Source of the DNA: Demequina aestuarii
Lineage (GTDB): Bacteria > Actinomycetota > Actinomycetes > Actinomycetales > Demequinaceae
Assembly: GCF_000975095.1 (NCBI RefSeq)
Contig: NZ_BBRD01000001.1
Location: 114,714-178,713, forward strand
Direction of reading: 5' to 3'
DNA: 64,000 bases
The translations under genes were made by a program, and so were the position numbers. The notes under the pieces are model-generated. The model was not told the origin of the DNA and did not search any database. It saw nothing but the letters and a program-made list of their open reading frames with translations. Position 1 is the first letter of the stretch; each line of letters begins with the position of its first letter. Below are positions 24,528-32,922 of the stretch, in pieces.

Positions 24528-25715
24528 ATGCGCCCCGTTCCGCCACCCGTCTCCGCCCTGCCCGCGCCCACGAGCGCAGACTCACGTCCCACGGCCGTCG
24601 TGTACTGCGAAGGCAACTTCGCCAGGATCGATGGGAAGACGGCCAACGGGCTGGTTCGCTCGAGCGAGCGATACCGCATCGTCGCCGTGATCGACAGCAC
24701 GATCGACGGCGCCGATGCCGGGCTCGCACTCGGGGACGTCGCCGCAGGCATTCCCGTCGTGGACTCGCTCTCCGCGGCGCTTGCGGTCGCGGCCCCTGCT
24801 CCACGCGACTCGCTCGAGTCGCTTGCCGCACCGGTCCCGACTCCCACGCCCGACGTCTTCATCTTCGGCCTGGCGCCGCTGTCGGGGCTCATGAGCCTCG
24901 CGGACCGCGCGGCGGTGATCGAGGCCATCGGCGCCGGGCTCGACATCGTGTCCGGCCTGCACGAGTTCCTTGAGGACGACGCCGAGATCTCCGCCCATGC
25001 GCAGAAGGCCGGTGTCGCGCTCCATGACATCCGCCGCCCGCGCCCCACGCGCGACCTGCGCATGTTCGATGGTGCGATCGATGGCGTGGACTGCTTGCGG
25101 ATCGCGATTCTCGGCACCGATGGGGCAATCGGCAAGCGCACCACCGCGACCCTGCTGACCGCAGCACTCAAGGACGCCGGCGTGCACGCCGTCATGGTCG
25201 GCACCGGGCAGACGGGCCTCATGCAGGGCGCGAAGTACGGTGTCGCACTCGACGCCATTCCGGCGCAGTTCGGCGTCGGCGAGCTCGAGGGCGCGGTCGT
25301 GGCGGCCTGGGAGGCCGAGCGCCCGCAGGTCATCGTCGTCGAAGGCCAAGGAGCGCTCAGCCACCCCGCATATCTCAGCTCGACCGTGGTGCTCCGGGCC
25401 AGCCGCCCCCAGGCCGTGATCCTGCAGCATGCCCCCGGTCGCACCGTGCTCAGCGACTACCCGGATGTCGCGATGCCCCAGGCCGCGGACGAACTGGCGC
25501 TCATCGAGCTGTTTGGCCGCACCCGCGTCATCGGGCTCGCGATCAACCACGAAGGCATGGGCCACACCGAGGTCGCCGCCTCCGCTGCGCTCTACGAGTT
25601 CGAACTCGGCATCCCCGCCGCAGACCCACTGTGGGATGGTGCCGAGCGCTTGGTCGACATGGTGCTGCAGGCGTATCCAGCTCTCGCGCCGGAGGCCACG
25701 CCGGTCGGCTCATGA
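24528..25715 (+). CDS. DUF1611 family protein (DgcN-like, P-loop)
   Basis: A 395-aa protein of the DUF1611 family, members of which (DgcN) have been linked to D-amino-acid N-acetylation. The N-terminal part is a Rossmann-like domain (EGNFARIDGKTANGLVRSS, later GLHEFLEDD). The C-terminal part has a P-loop-like motif GTDGAIGKRTTATLL (about residues 203-217), followed by GTGQTGLMQG and VEGQGALSHPAY, the strongest family signatures. An insert of about 20 Ala/Pro residues after residue 85 is unusual. It is coupled by ATGA to the racemase gene, implying a two-step pathway on an amino acid. Confidence 0.85.
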   Translation: MRPVPPPVSALPAPTSADSRPTAVVYCEGNFARIDGKTANGLVRSSERYRIVAVIDSTIDGADAGLALGDVAAGIPVVDSLSAALAVAAPAPRDSLESLAAPVPTPTPDVFIFGLAPLSGLMSLADRAAVIEAIGAGLDIVSGLHEFLEDDAEISAHAQKAGVALHDIRRPRPTRDLRMFDGAIDGVDCLRIAILGTDGAIGKRTTATLLTAALKDAGVHAVMVGTGQTGLMQGAKYGVALDAIPAQFGVGELEGAVVAAWEAERPQVIVVEGQGALSHPAYLSSTVVLRASRPQAVILQHAPGRTVLSDYPDVAMPQAADELALIELFGRTRVIGLAINHEGMGHTEVAASAALYEFELGIPAADPLWDGAERLVDMVLQAYPALAPEATPVGS

Positions 25716-26863
25716 CCGCGCCGCGCATCGAGGTCGACCTCGCCGCGATCGAGCACAATGCCCGGACGTTGGTGGCGCGCCTGGCACCCACGGGCATCAC
25801 CGTGACGGGCGTGACGAAGGCGACCCTCGGTTCGCCACAGGTCGCTCGAGCGATGCTGCGGGGCGGCGTGACGCGCCTGGCCGACTCCCGCATCGAGAAC
25901 CTTGAACGACTCCGGCGGTCCGGCATCACCGCCCCCTTGACCCTGCTGCGCTCGCCGGCGCCGGCCCAGGCCCCGCGGGCGATCCTCGCCGCCGATGTGT
26001 CTCTGGTGAGCGACATCGACGTGGTGCGCTCGTTGGCTGAGGCGGCTCGGGCCGTGGGAGGCGGCCACGGCGTGGTGCTGATGGTCGAGCTCGGTGACCT
26101 TCGCGAGGGGCTGATGCCTGGCGAGCTCCTCACCACCGCGCGCCAGGTCGCCGCTGTCGATGGCGTGAAGCTCGTCGGCGTGGGAGCGAACCTCGCGTGC
26201 CTCAGTGGTGTGATTCCCGGTGCCGAGCAGATGCGCGACCTGTCGGCGCTCGCGTCGCTCGTGTCGACCCGGCTCGGTCTGCCGGACCTGCGTGTCAGCG
26301 GGGGCAACTCCGCGAACCTGCCGTGGGCGCTCGGGCGCGGTCCGGTCGGCGCGGTGAACGATCTGCGACTCGGCGAAGCCATGCTGCTGGGTCTCGACCC
26401 CCTCACGGCGCTCCCGATCGACGGGCTCCGCACGGATGCGTTCACCGTCGTGGGTGCCGTGATCGAATCCCGGGAGAAGCCCACCGCACCCTGGGGCGAG
26501 CTGGCGCCGATCGCCGCGCGCGCGGCCCATGCCGGGCAGTCCGCGCCTGCGGTCCGCGCCGGGCGCGCCCGTCGGATCCAGACCATCGTGGCGCTCGGCC
26601 GGCAGGATTCGGATCCGGACGGACTCACGGCTCCGGCGGGTGCGAGCGTGCTCGGCGCCACGAGCGATCATCTGGTCCTCGAGACATCCACGGTGATCGC
26701 CGCCGGGACAGAGATGCGCTTCGGTGTCGACTACGGCGCGTTGCTGCGGGCGATGGCGTCGCCGTTCGTCGCCGTGCTGGCCACCTGCCCGGCCGGCATG
26801 TCAGCCTCCTCTCCGCTGCAGGAGGACTCCATTCCCGTGCCGCCGTCTCCGAACGGGCGGTAG
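25712..26863 (+). CDS. Alanine/ornithine racemase-like PLP enzyme (fold type III)
   Basis: A 383-aa PLP-dependent racemase-like protein. The opening PRIEVDLAAIEHNARTLV and GVTKATLGSP carry the PLP lysine (K in VTKA) and match the Orr/YhfX alanine-racemase-like group rather than Alr. Other family features are LADSRIENLERLR, MVELGDLREGLMP and SGGNSANLPWAL. These enzymes act on free D/L amino acids such as ornithine, lysine, serine or alanine. Overlap with the DUF1611 gene suggests the pair interconverts and acetylates, or degrades, a D-amino acid. The substrate cannot be read from the sequence. Confidence 0.85.
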   Translation: MTAPRIEVDLAAIEHNARTLVARLAPTGITVTGVTKATLGSPQVARAMLRGGVTRLADSRIENLERLRRSGITAPLTLLRSPAPAQAPRAILAADVSLVSDIDVVRSLAEAARAVGGGHGVVLMVELGDLREGLMPGELLTTARQVAAVDGVKLVGVGANLACLSGVIPGAEQMRDLSALASLVSTRLGLPDLRVSGGNSANLPWALGRGPVGAVNDLRLGEAMLLGLDPLTALPIDGLRTDAFTVVGAVIESREKPTAPWGELAPIAARAAHAGQSAPAVRAGRARRIQTIVALGRQDSDPDGLTAPAGASVLGATSDHLVLETSTVIAAGTEMRFGVDYGALLRAMASPFVAVLATCPAGMSASSPLQEDSIPVPPSPNGR

Positions 26864-26884
26864 TCGACCGGTTACGGTGGCCGC

Positions 26885-27646
26885 ATGCATACACCGGTCC
26901 GGGATCACCTGTTGAAGTGCGAGCAGTGCCGCAGCGGCGATCCGTTGCCCTTCGAGTTCACCATGGCCTTCCAACCCGTCGTCGACGTCCAGGAGAGAAA
27001 GGTCGTCGCGTACGAGGCGCTCGTCCGAGGGACGGACGGCGCGGGCGCCGCGCACATCCTGGATCGGGTCACCGAGGACAACCGTTACCGGTTCGATCAG
27101 GCGTGCCGCACCACCGCGATCGCACTGGCGGCTCGCCTGGGGATCGAGTGCCGGCTCAGCATCAACTTCCTTCCGAATGCCGTCTACGAGCCGGCGGCCT
27201 GCATTCGCGCCACGCTCGCGGCGGCCGAGCGGTTCGATTTCCCCGTCGAGCGCATCGTGTTCGAAGTGACGGAGTCCGAGGACATGGTCGACAAGCGCCA
27301 CCTGACGTCGATCCTCACCGACTACCGCGACCGCGGCTTCATCACTGCAATCGACGACTTCGGGGCCGGCTACGCCGGCCTCTCGCTGCTGGTGGACTTC
27401 CAGCCCGACGTCGTGAAGATCGACATGGGCCTGCTGCGCGCCGTGGACGCGGATCCCGTGCGCCAGGTCGTCGTGAGCGCCGTGATCGACATGTGCCGCA
27501 AGCTCCAGGTCGACGTCGTCGCGGAGGGAATCGAGACCTACGACGAGTACTCCTGGTTCAGGTCCCAGGGCGTGCGCTACATGCAGGGATATCTCTTCGC
27601 CAAGCCCGCACTCGAGGCGCTTCCGAGCATCGACTGGCCCGATTGA
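26885..27646 (+). CDS. Stand-alone EAL-domain c-di-GMP phosphodiesterase
   Basis: A 253-aa protein consisting of a short CxxC-containing N-terminus (KCEQCRSGD) and one EAL domain. The catalytic motifs look intact: EALVRG, INFLPNAVYEP (Asn), FEVTESE (Glu), AIDDFGAGYAG (DD), KIDMGLLR (Lys), AEGIET (Glu) and QGYLFAKP (Gln). It should therefore hydrolyse c-di-GMP. There is no GGDEF, PAS or membrane segment; the two cysteines could bind metal or sense redox. Its sequence resembles the EAL of BLUF-EAL and YcgF-like proteins. Confidence 0.9.
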   Translation: MHTPVRDHLLKCEQCRSGDPLPFEFTMAFQPVVDVQERKVVAYEALVRGTDGAGAAHILDRVTEDNRYRFDQACRTTAIALAARLGIECRLSINFLPNAVYEPAACIRATLAAAERFDFPVERIVFEVTESEDMVDKRHLTSILTDYRDRGFITAIDDFGAGYAGLSLLVDFQPDVVKIDMGLLRAVDADPVRQVVVSAVIDMCRKLQVDVVAEGIETYDEYSWFRSQGVRYMQGYLFAKPALEALPSIDWPD

Positions 27647-27663
27647 TCGCCGACACCGCGCGG

Positions 27664-29109
27664 TCAGCGTGCGGGGACGGTGACCAGATCTCGCTCGGCG
27701 ACCTCCAGCTCGCGCGCTGCGGATGTCGCCTCCGCCTGCGCCTTCGACGGCAGGAGCAGTCCCACGATCGTGGCCAGCGCCAGAGCGCCCGCTCCGACGT
27801 AGACGGCGTCACGTGCCGCGCCCGTGTACCCCGTCGGAGTCATCTCGCCTCCGGCGGCGGTGAAGACCGCAGCCAGCACTGCGATTCCTAGTGCGACGCC
27901 GATCTCCCGCAGGGTGGAGTTGGTGCCGGAGGCCTTCGCGTGGTCAGCGTCCCGCATGTTGGCAAGTACGGCCGTGGCTGACGGCGCGAACACCAGCGCC
28001 ATGCCGATGCCGCAGAGCATGAACGCGGGCACGAGCTCGCCGTACGGGACACTCGGGTTCAGGACCGTGGCGAGCCACGCCAGTCCGACCGACTGTGCGG
28101 CGAGGCCCGACACGATCAACACCCGTGTGCCCACCCGGGGCGTCAGCACTCCGGTGATCGGCGCGATGAACAGCGGCGCGAGGGTCCACGGCATCGTCAA
28201 CACTCCTGCGCGCAGCGGCGAATGGCCCTGAACGACCTGCAGGAACTGGATGAGAATGAAGACCGCGCCGAACATCCCGAGGCTGAAGATCAGCCCGACC
28301 GCGTTGGCGGCGGTGAACGAGCGGTCGTGGAACAGGGCGAGTGGCAGCAGCGGCGCCGCGGTGTGCCGCTCCCACAGGACGAAGGCGATCAGGAGTGCTG
28401 CGCCACCGATCAATGCGGTGAGGACCTGGCCGCTGGCCCACCCTGCCTCGTTGCCCCGCACGATGCCGAACACGACGCCGAATACCCCCGTCATGCCGAG
28501 CAGCAGGCCCGCGACGTCCGGGCGCACGCGGTCGCCGTAGGTCTCCTTGAGGGCGTACCGGATCAACGGCAGGGCGAGGATTCCCACGGGCACGTTGAGC
28601 CAGAAGATGGCGTTCCAACTGAATCCATCGACGACGGCTCCGCCGATGACGGGGCCCAGCGCGACGCCGAGGCCCGCCACGCCACCCCACACCCCGATCG
28701 CGAGGGGGCGCTGACGCGGCTCCACATTGGTCGACAGGATGGCCAGTGACAGTGGCAGCAGCGCCGCCGCACCGATGCCCTGGATGACTCGGGCGCCGAT
28801 CAGGAGCTCAGGAGTGGTCGCGACCGCGCACAGGAGGGAGGCGGTGGTGAAGAGCGTGACGCCCCACATGAAGACTCGGCGCCGCCCGAGCCGATCGCCG
28901 AGGGCCACTGCCATGAGGATGAACGAGGCGAACGCGAGCGAGTATGCGTTGATGAACCACTGAAGTTGCTCGAGTGACGCATCGAGTTCGACAGCGAGGA
29001 CGGGGAGGGCATTCGTGACGACGAGGTTGTCGAGCATCGCCATGAACATGGGCAAGGACGCTGCGAGGATCACGAGGCCGAGTGGTGCTCGGCGGGGCGA
29101 CGGAGACAT
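27664..29109 (-). CDS. DHA2-family MFS multidrug exporter
   Basis: A 481-aa, 14-helix type major facilitator. It opens with LVILAASLPMFMAMLDNLVVTNALP, split by the typical D-x-x-x-V-x-x-A-L-P motif. Motif A GDRLGRRRVF, motif B RVIQGIGAAALLPLS and motif C GVALGPVIGGAVVDGFSW identify the DHA2 drug:H+ antiporters. The start MSPSPRRAPL has GGAAGG upstream. It is divergent from a TetR gene, and the region between them carries two palindromes, so expression is very probably induced by an exported compound that binds that TetR. Confidence 0.92.
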   Translation of the reverse strand: MSPSPRRAPLGLVILAASLPMFMAMLDNLVVTNALPVLAVELDASLEQLQWFINAYSLAFASFILMAVALGDRLGRRRVFMWGVTLFTTASLLCAVATTPELLIGARVIQGIGAAALLPLSLAILSTNVEPRQRPLAIGVWGGVAGLGVALGPVIGGAVVDGFSWNAIFWLNVPVGILALPLIRYALKETYGDRVRPDVAGLLLGMTGVFGVVFGIVRGNEAGWASGQVLTALIGGAALLIAFVLWERHTAAPLLPLALFHDRSFTAANAVGLIFSLGMFGAVFILIQFLQVVQGHSPLRAGVLTMPWTLAPLFIAPITGVLTPRVGTRVLIVSGLAAQSVGLAWLATVLNPSVPYGELVPAFMLCGIGMALVFAPSATAVLANMRDADHAKASGTNSTLREIGVALGIAVLAAVFTAAGGEMTPTGYTGAARDAVYVGAGALALATIVGLLLPSKAQAEATSAARELEVAERDLVTVPAR

Positions 29110-29128
29110 GGGGACCTTCCTTCCGGTT

Positions 29129-29177
29129 GTAATCGAGTGATTACTACAGTTCCGCACGATAGTTATCGATTGATAAC
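29129..29177. promoter_or_regulatory. Two TetR-type operators between MFS and tetR genes
   Basis: Two 16-bp palindromes share the pattern GTWATC-GAKT-GATWAC: GTAATCGAGTGATTAC (29129-29144) and GTTATCGATTGATAAC (29162-29177). Both have perfect 6-bp arms. Their centres are 33 bp apart, about three helical turns, so both dimers would bind the same face. The second ends eight bases before the tetR start codon and the first lies 20 bases before the MFS start, so each promoter is covered. Confidence 0.85.
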
Positions 29178-29185
29178 ATGTCAAC

Positions 29186-29812
29186 ATGTCTGACGACGAA
29201 GCCCGCCGCATGAGTGCCGAGGATCGGCGCGAGCAGATCCTCGCCGCCGCGTCCGTGGTCTTCGGTGAACGGGGCTACGCAGGCGGCACCACCGACGCGA
29301 TCGCGCATGAGGCAGGCGTGTCGCAGGCCTACGTGGTTCGCATGTTCGGCGGCAAGGAGAACCTGTTCAGGGAGGCGGCAGAGCGCGCATCCCGTCTGGT
29401 TCTCGAAGCATTCCGGACGACGGCCGCCGGCTTCACCGGGGACGAGACCATCCATGACAAGCGCATGGCGCTGGGGTTCGCCTACACGAACCTCATGTCT
29501 GACCGAGGCACGCTCCTCACCCTCCTGCACCTGTTCTCTCTCGGCCATGACGAGACGTTCGGCCCGCTGGGTCGCGCCTGCTTCCTAGACGTGTACCGCG
29601 TCACCAGGGACGAGGCCGGCATGAGTGCGCAGGAGGCATCGGACTTCTTCGCGCAGGGGATGCTCACCACCGTGCTGCTCGCGATGCGCATGCCGGATGC
29701 GCAGGACGACCCCGCCGCCATGGACCTGATGACCTGCACGTTCGGTGAGCAGGTCACTGACCTCATTCGCCTGACGCAGATGCAGACGCCATTGGGCACG
29801 AGCGCGCGCTGA
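29186..29812 (+). CDS. TetR-family transcriptional repressor
   Basis: A 208-aa regulator. The N-terminal HTH spans about residues 12-60: RREQILAAASVVFGERGY, TTDAIAHEAGVSQAYVVRMFG and KENLFREAAER. The C-terminal ligand domain is all-helical and typical in length. It is divergent from the DHA2 exporter, with two matched palindromic operators in between, the standard arrangement for a repressor of both genes. The ligand is presumably the exporter's substrate, identity unknown. Confidence 0.93.
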   Translation: MSDDEARRMSAEDRREQILAAASVVFGERGYAGGTTDAIAHEAGVSQAYVVRMFGGKENLFREAAERASRLVLEAFRTTAAGFTGDETIHDKRMALGFAYTNLMSDRGTLLTLLHLFSLGHDETFGPLGRACFLDVYRVTRDEAGMSAQEASDFFAQGMLTTVLLAMRMPDAQDDPAAMDLMTCTFGEQVTDLIRLTQMQTPLGTSAR

Positions 29813-29838
29813 GCGGGGACGAGGGCTAGCCTCGTCTC

Positions 29839-30414
29839 ATGACGACGGTGGTCCTCCTCCATTCCGCGCTCGGGCTCACGTATCACGTGCGTGAGTGGGC
29901 GGATGCGCTCCGAGCAGACGGTCATCACGTGGTCACGCCCGACATGTTCGGTGGTGAGACGTTTCACGACCTCGACACTGGGGTGGCGTTCGTCGACTCA
30001 GAGGGTGGGCCCAGTGCCTTCACTCATGCTGTGCTGTCCCAGACGGTCGACCTCGACGGCCCCCGTGTCTACATGGGCTTCTCCCTCGGGGGAGCGGTCG
30101 CGGAGATCCTGGCGCTGACTCGGCCTGACGCCGTGGGGCTCGTGGTGGTGCACGGAGCGATGTCTCCCGCCTGGTTCGGGGTCGACGCCTGGCCGGACGG
30201 TCTCGTCGCACAACTCCACTATGCGTCCCAGGACCCTTGGGTCGAGGCGGACGAGAACGCGGCCTTCCTTTCGCTCGCAGACGGAGAGTGCGACACGTTC
30301 GTCTACGAGGGCGACGGCCACTTGTTCGCCTTCGAGGGGTGGCCCGAGTACGACTCTGAGGCCTCCCACCGGCTCTACGAGCACGTCACGGACTTCTTGA
30401 GCGAGATCGGCTGA
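29839..30414 (+). CDS. Dienelactone hydrolase-like alpha/beta hydrolase
   Basis: A 191-aa cytoplasmic alpha/beta hydrolase. The nucleophile elbow is GFSLGG, so the nucleophile is serine rather than the cysteine of true dienelactone hydrolase. The catalytic histidine is in the late GDGHLFAFEGW block, and an acidic residue lies in the strand before it. The short length and HSALGLTYHVREWADALRADGH opening fit the DLH-like carboxylesterase group common in actinobacteria. It lies 26 bp after tetR and may be co-transcribed with it. Confidence 0.83.
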   Translation: MTTVVLLHSALGLTYHVREWADALRADGHHVVTPDMFGGETFHDLDTGVAFVDSEGGPSAFTHAVLSQTVDLDGPRVYMGFSLGGAVAEILALTRPDAVGLVVVHGAMSPAWFGVDAWPDGLVAQLHYASQDPWVEADENAAFLSLADGECDTFVYEGDGHLFAFEGWPEYDSEASHRLYEHVTDFLSEIG

Positions 30415-30421
30415 ACCCGCC

Positions 30422-30902
30422 GTGAAGGTCGACCTCAAGAAGGAGCTCGCGGCCTACAGCGCGGTACGAGGACGAATCGATCTGGTCGACGTGCCACCTG
30501 CGCGCTGCCTGGCGGTGGACGCGGATGGCGGGCCTGAGGCCAAGGCCTTCGCCACGGCGATCGGGTCCCTCAACCCGTTCGCCTTCGCGATCAAGTTCGC
30601 CTCCAAGCGAGAACTCGACACGGACTACGTGGCGCCACCCCTGGAGGCGCTGTGGTGGGCCGACGGCACGACGTCGTTCGCCACCGCCCGCGACACGACG
30701 CAGTAGCGCTCGACGCTGCTGCTGATGATCCCCGCGTGGGTGCCGCCGGGGATGATCGACGCGGCGCGCGGGCCTGGCGCTTGCGGGCCGTCATCATGAG
30801 ATCTACCCGAGCGACCTGCGCCGCACGCCGCCCGAGAGGCTCCGGACCATGCTTCGCCAGCCAGCATCGCGGGCGTCGACGGCGACGTCCGAAACCCGCT
30901 AG
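30422..30902 (+). pseudogene. Broken GyrI-like small-molecule-binding protein gene
   Basis: The first 94 codons match the start of GyrI-like proteins (KVDLKKELAAYSAVRG, DVPPARCLAVDADG, DYVAPPLEALWWADG). The frame then meets TAG at 30704, exactly where the family has tryptophan, so TGG probably became TAG. Reading past it gives RSTLLLMIPAWVPPGMIDAA, still in register. The sequence then jumps frame and about 60 residues are missing before LAGRHHEIYPSDLRRTPPE, the family's usual C-terminus, ending at TAG 30900-30902. A nonsense mutation plus an internal deletion therefore killed the gene. Confidence 0.8.
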
Positions 30903-30934
30903 CGCCGCGCCCGCGTCCAGGGCACTCTGGACAG

Positions 30935-32437
30935 GTGACCGCGCCCACCTTGGACTTCGACCGCTGCTACTCCGCGGTGTCCACGCGCGACCCCCGCTTC
31001 GATGGACAGTTCGTGGTGGCGGTACGGTCCACCCGTATCTACTGCCGCCCCTCGTGTCCCGCGCGCACCCCCAAGCCCGCCAACTGCACCTTCTACTCGA
31101 CCTCCGCCGCCGCACACGTGGCCGGCTACCGGGCCTGTCGCCGGTGCCTGCCGGAGGCCGTGCCGGGAAGCCCCGCATGGAATCTGCGCGAGGACGTCGC
31201 CGCCCGCGCGATGCGCCTCATTGGCGCCGGCGTGGTGGATCGTGAGGGCGTGGCGGGCCTCGCGACCCGGATGGGGTACTCGGAGCGCCAGCTCGGCCGC
31301 ATCCTCTCCGCGCAGCTGGGGGCGGGGCCGCTGGCGCTCGCACGGGCGCAGCGCGCGCAGACCGCCCGCCAGCTGCTGGTCTCGACTTCGATGCCCGCGG
31401 CCGAGGTGGCATTCGCCTCCGGCTTCCACTCCATCCGGCAGTTCAACGACACGGTTGCGGAGGTGTTCGCGACGACCCCGTCGCAGCTGCGCGAGCGCGC
31501 CCTGCGGTCCGAGCAGTTCCAGGGCTCGGCCGATGCCCCCTCGCCCGGCACCATCAGCCTGCGACTCCAGGCGCGCGACCCCTTTCGCGGGTCCGACGTC
31601 ATCGCGTGGCTGGCAGCGCGCGCGATCGACGGCCTCGAGCGCGTGGACGCGGACTCGTTCACCCGTGCGGTGGCGCTGTCCACCGGCCTTGCGCGATTCA
31701 CCGCCACGCCGGCCACGGACCATGTGCGGGTGACGGCGACCCTCGCCCATCTGGCGGACCTGCCAGAGCTGCTCGCGATGCTGCGGCGCCTGTTCGATCT
31801 GGACGCAGACCCAGCGGCCGTCGACGCCGCGCTCGCATCGGACCCGCGCCTCACCGCCGCCGTCGCCGCGGCACCTGGGCGCAGACTCCCGGGCACCGTC
31901 GACCCCACGGAGATGCTCGCGCGCGCGATCCTTGGCCAGCAGGTATCGGTCACGTCGGCGCGGACGGCGGTGCAGCGCCTCGTGGACGCGCTCGGAAAGC
32001 CGCTGCCCGCCTCGATTGCCACTGCCGAGGTGAGGATGGCGTTCCCGTCAGCGGCGACCATCGCCTCACGGGCGGGGGAGGTGGTGCGCGGGCCCTCGAG
32101 TCGCACGCGCGCGCTCGCCGCCGCGATGGCGGCGGTGTCCACGGGCGACCTGGTCTTGGATGCCGGTCGGACGCTTGCCGAGACTACGTCCGAGCTCGAA
32201 GCCATCCCCGGCATCGGCCCCTGGACCTCGCACTACGTGGCGCTGCGCGTCCTGATGCACCCCGACATCCTGCTCGTCGGCGACAGCGCTGTGCGTGCGG
32301 GCGCCCGTGCCCTCGGGATCCCGTCGGATCCGCGCGGCCTCGCGGAGTACGCGGAGCGCCATCGGCCTTGGCGAAGCTACCTGATGATCCACCTGTGGAG
32401 CGCCGCCGCCTCCGCCCCGAACCGCAAGGAGTCCTGA
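30935..32437 (+). CDS. Ada-type regulator fused to AlkA 3-methyladenine DNA glycosylase
   Basis: A 500-aa, three-part DNA repair protein. The N-terminal Ada zinc/methyl-acceptor domain (about 1-75) has the cysteines of YCRPSCPARTPK and RACRRCLPE. An AraC HTH (about 80-185) has LATRMGYSERQLGRIL and VAFASGFHSIRQFNDT. The AlkA glycosylase (about 205-495) has the HhH motif region LEAIPGIGPWTSHYVALRVL with the catalytic aspartate expected just downstream at VGDSAV. It removes alkylated bases and probably activates the repair genes when methylated. GTG start. The next gene, an Ogt-type methyltransferase, overlaps by TGATG. Confidence 0.92.
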   Translation: MTAPTLDFDRCYSAVSTRDPRFDGQFVVAVRSTRIYCRPSCPARTPKPANCTFYSTSAAAHVAGYRACRRCLPEAVPGSPAWNLREDVAARAMRLIGAGVVDREGVAGLATRMGYSERQLGRILSAQLGAGPLALARAQRAQTARQLLVSTSMPAAEVAFASGFHSIRQFNDTVAEVFATTPSQLRERALRSEQFQGSADAPSPGTISLRLQARDPFRGSDVIAWLAARAIDGLERVDADSFTRAVALSTGLARFTATPATDHVRVTATLAHLADLPELLAMLRRLFDLDADPAAVDAALASDPRLTAAVAAAPGRRLPGTVDPTEMLARAILGQQVSVTSARTAVQRLVDALGKPLPASIATAEVRMAFPSAATIASRAGEVVRGPSSRTRALAAAMAAVSTGDLVLDAGRTLAETTSELEAIPGIGPWTSHYVALRVLMHPDILLVGDSAVRAGARALGIPSDPRGLAEYAERHRPWRSYLMIHLWSAAASAPNRKES

Positions 32438-32922
32438 TGCTCATCCACACCACGATCGACACTCCCGATGGCCCCTTCACCGTGGTCGAGGACGACGGTG
32501 CCGTGGTCGCCGCCGGGTGGAGCGACAGCGCCGATGCGGTGGCCGCGCGGGCAGGACTGTCCGGCTCCGTCCTCGGTGAGTGCGCATCGGCCCCGGCGGT
32601 GCGCGGCTACTACGAGGGGAGAGCCGATGCGCTCGCGGGGGTCTCGCTCGACCCCCGCGGTACGGCGTTCCGGCGGCGGGTGTGGGACGTGCTCCGCGGC
32701 ATTCCGCTGGGCGAGACGCGCACGTACGGGTCGATCGCGGCGGAGCTCGGCTCACCCGGTGCGAGCCGCGCCGTCGGCGGAGCCTGCGGGGCGAACCCCA
32801 TCGCCCTCTTCGTCCCGTGCCATCGGGTGGGAGGCGCCGGCGGTGCGCTGACGGGGTTCGCGTGGGGCGTCGACATCAAGCGGTCGCTGTTGACGCGCGA
32901 GGCGATAGCGGCCTTCGCCTGA
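32437..32922 (+). CDS. ogt: Methylated-DNA--protein-cysteine methyltransferase
   Basis: A 161-aa suicide repair enzyme transferring methyl groups from O6-methylguanine to its active cysteine, C128, in the motif PCHRVG. The helix before it, SRAVGGACGANPIALFV, contains the Arg/Asn expected to flip the base. The N-terminal region is short, as in Ogt. Its start overlaps the stop of the Ada-AlkA gene (TGATG), and AAGGAG sits just upstream, so both proteins are made from one message as an alkylation-response operon. Confidence 0.93.
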   Translation: MLIHTTIDTPDGPFTVVEDDGAVVAAGWSDSADAVAARAGLSGSVLGECASAPAVRGYYEGRADALAGVSLDPRGTAFRRRVWDVLRGIPLGETRTYGSIAAELGSPGASRAVGGACGANPIALFVPCHRVGGAGGALTGFAWGVDIKRSLLTREAIAAFA

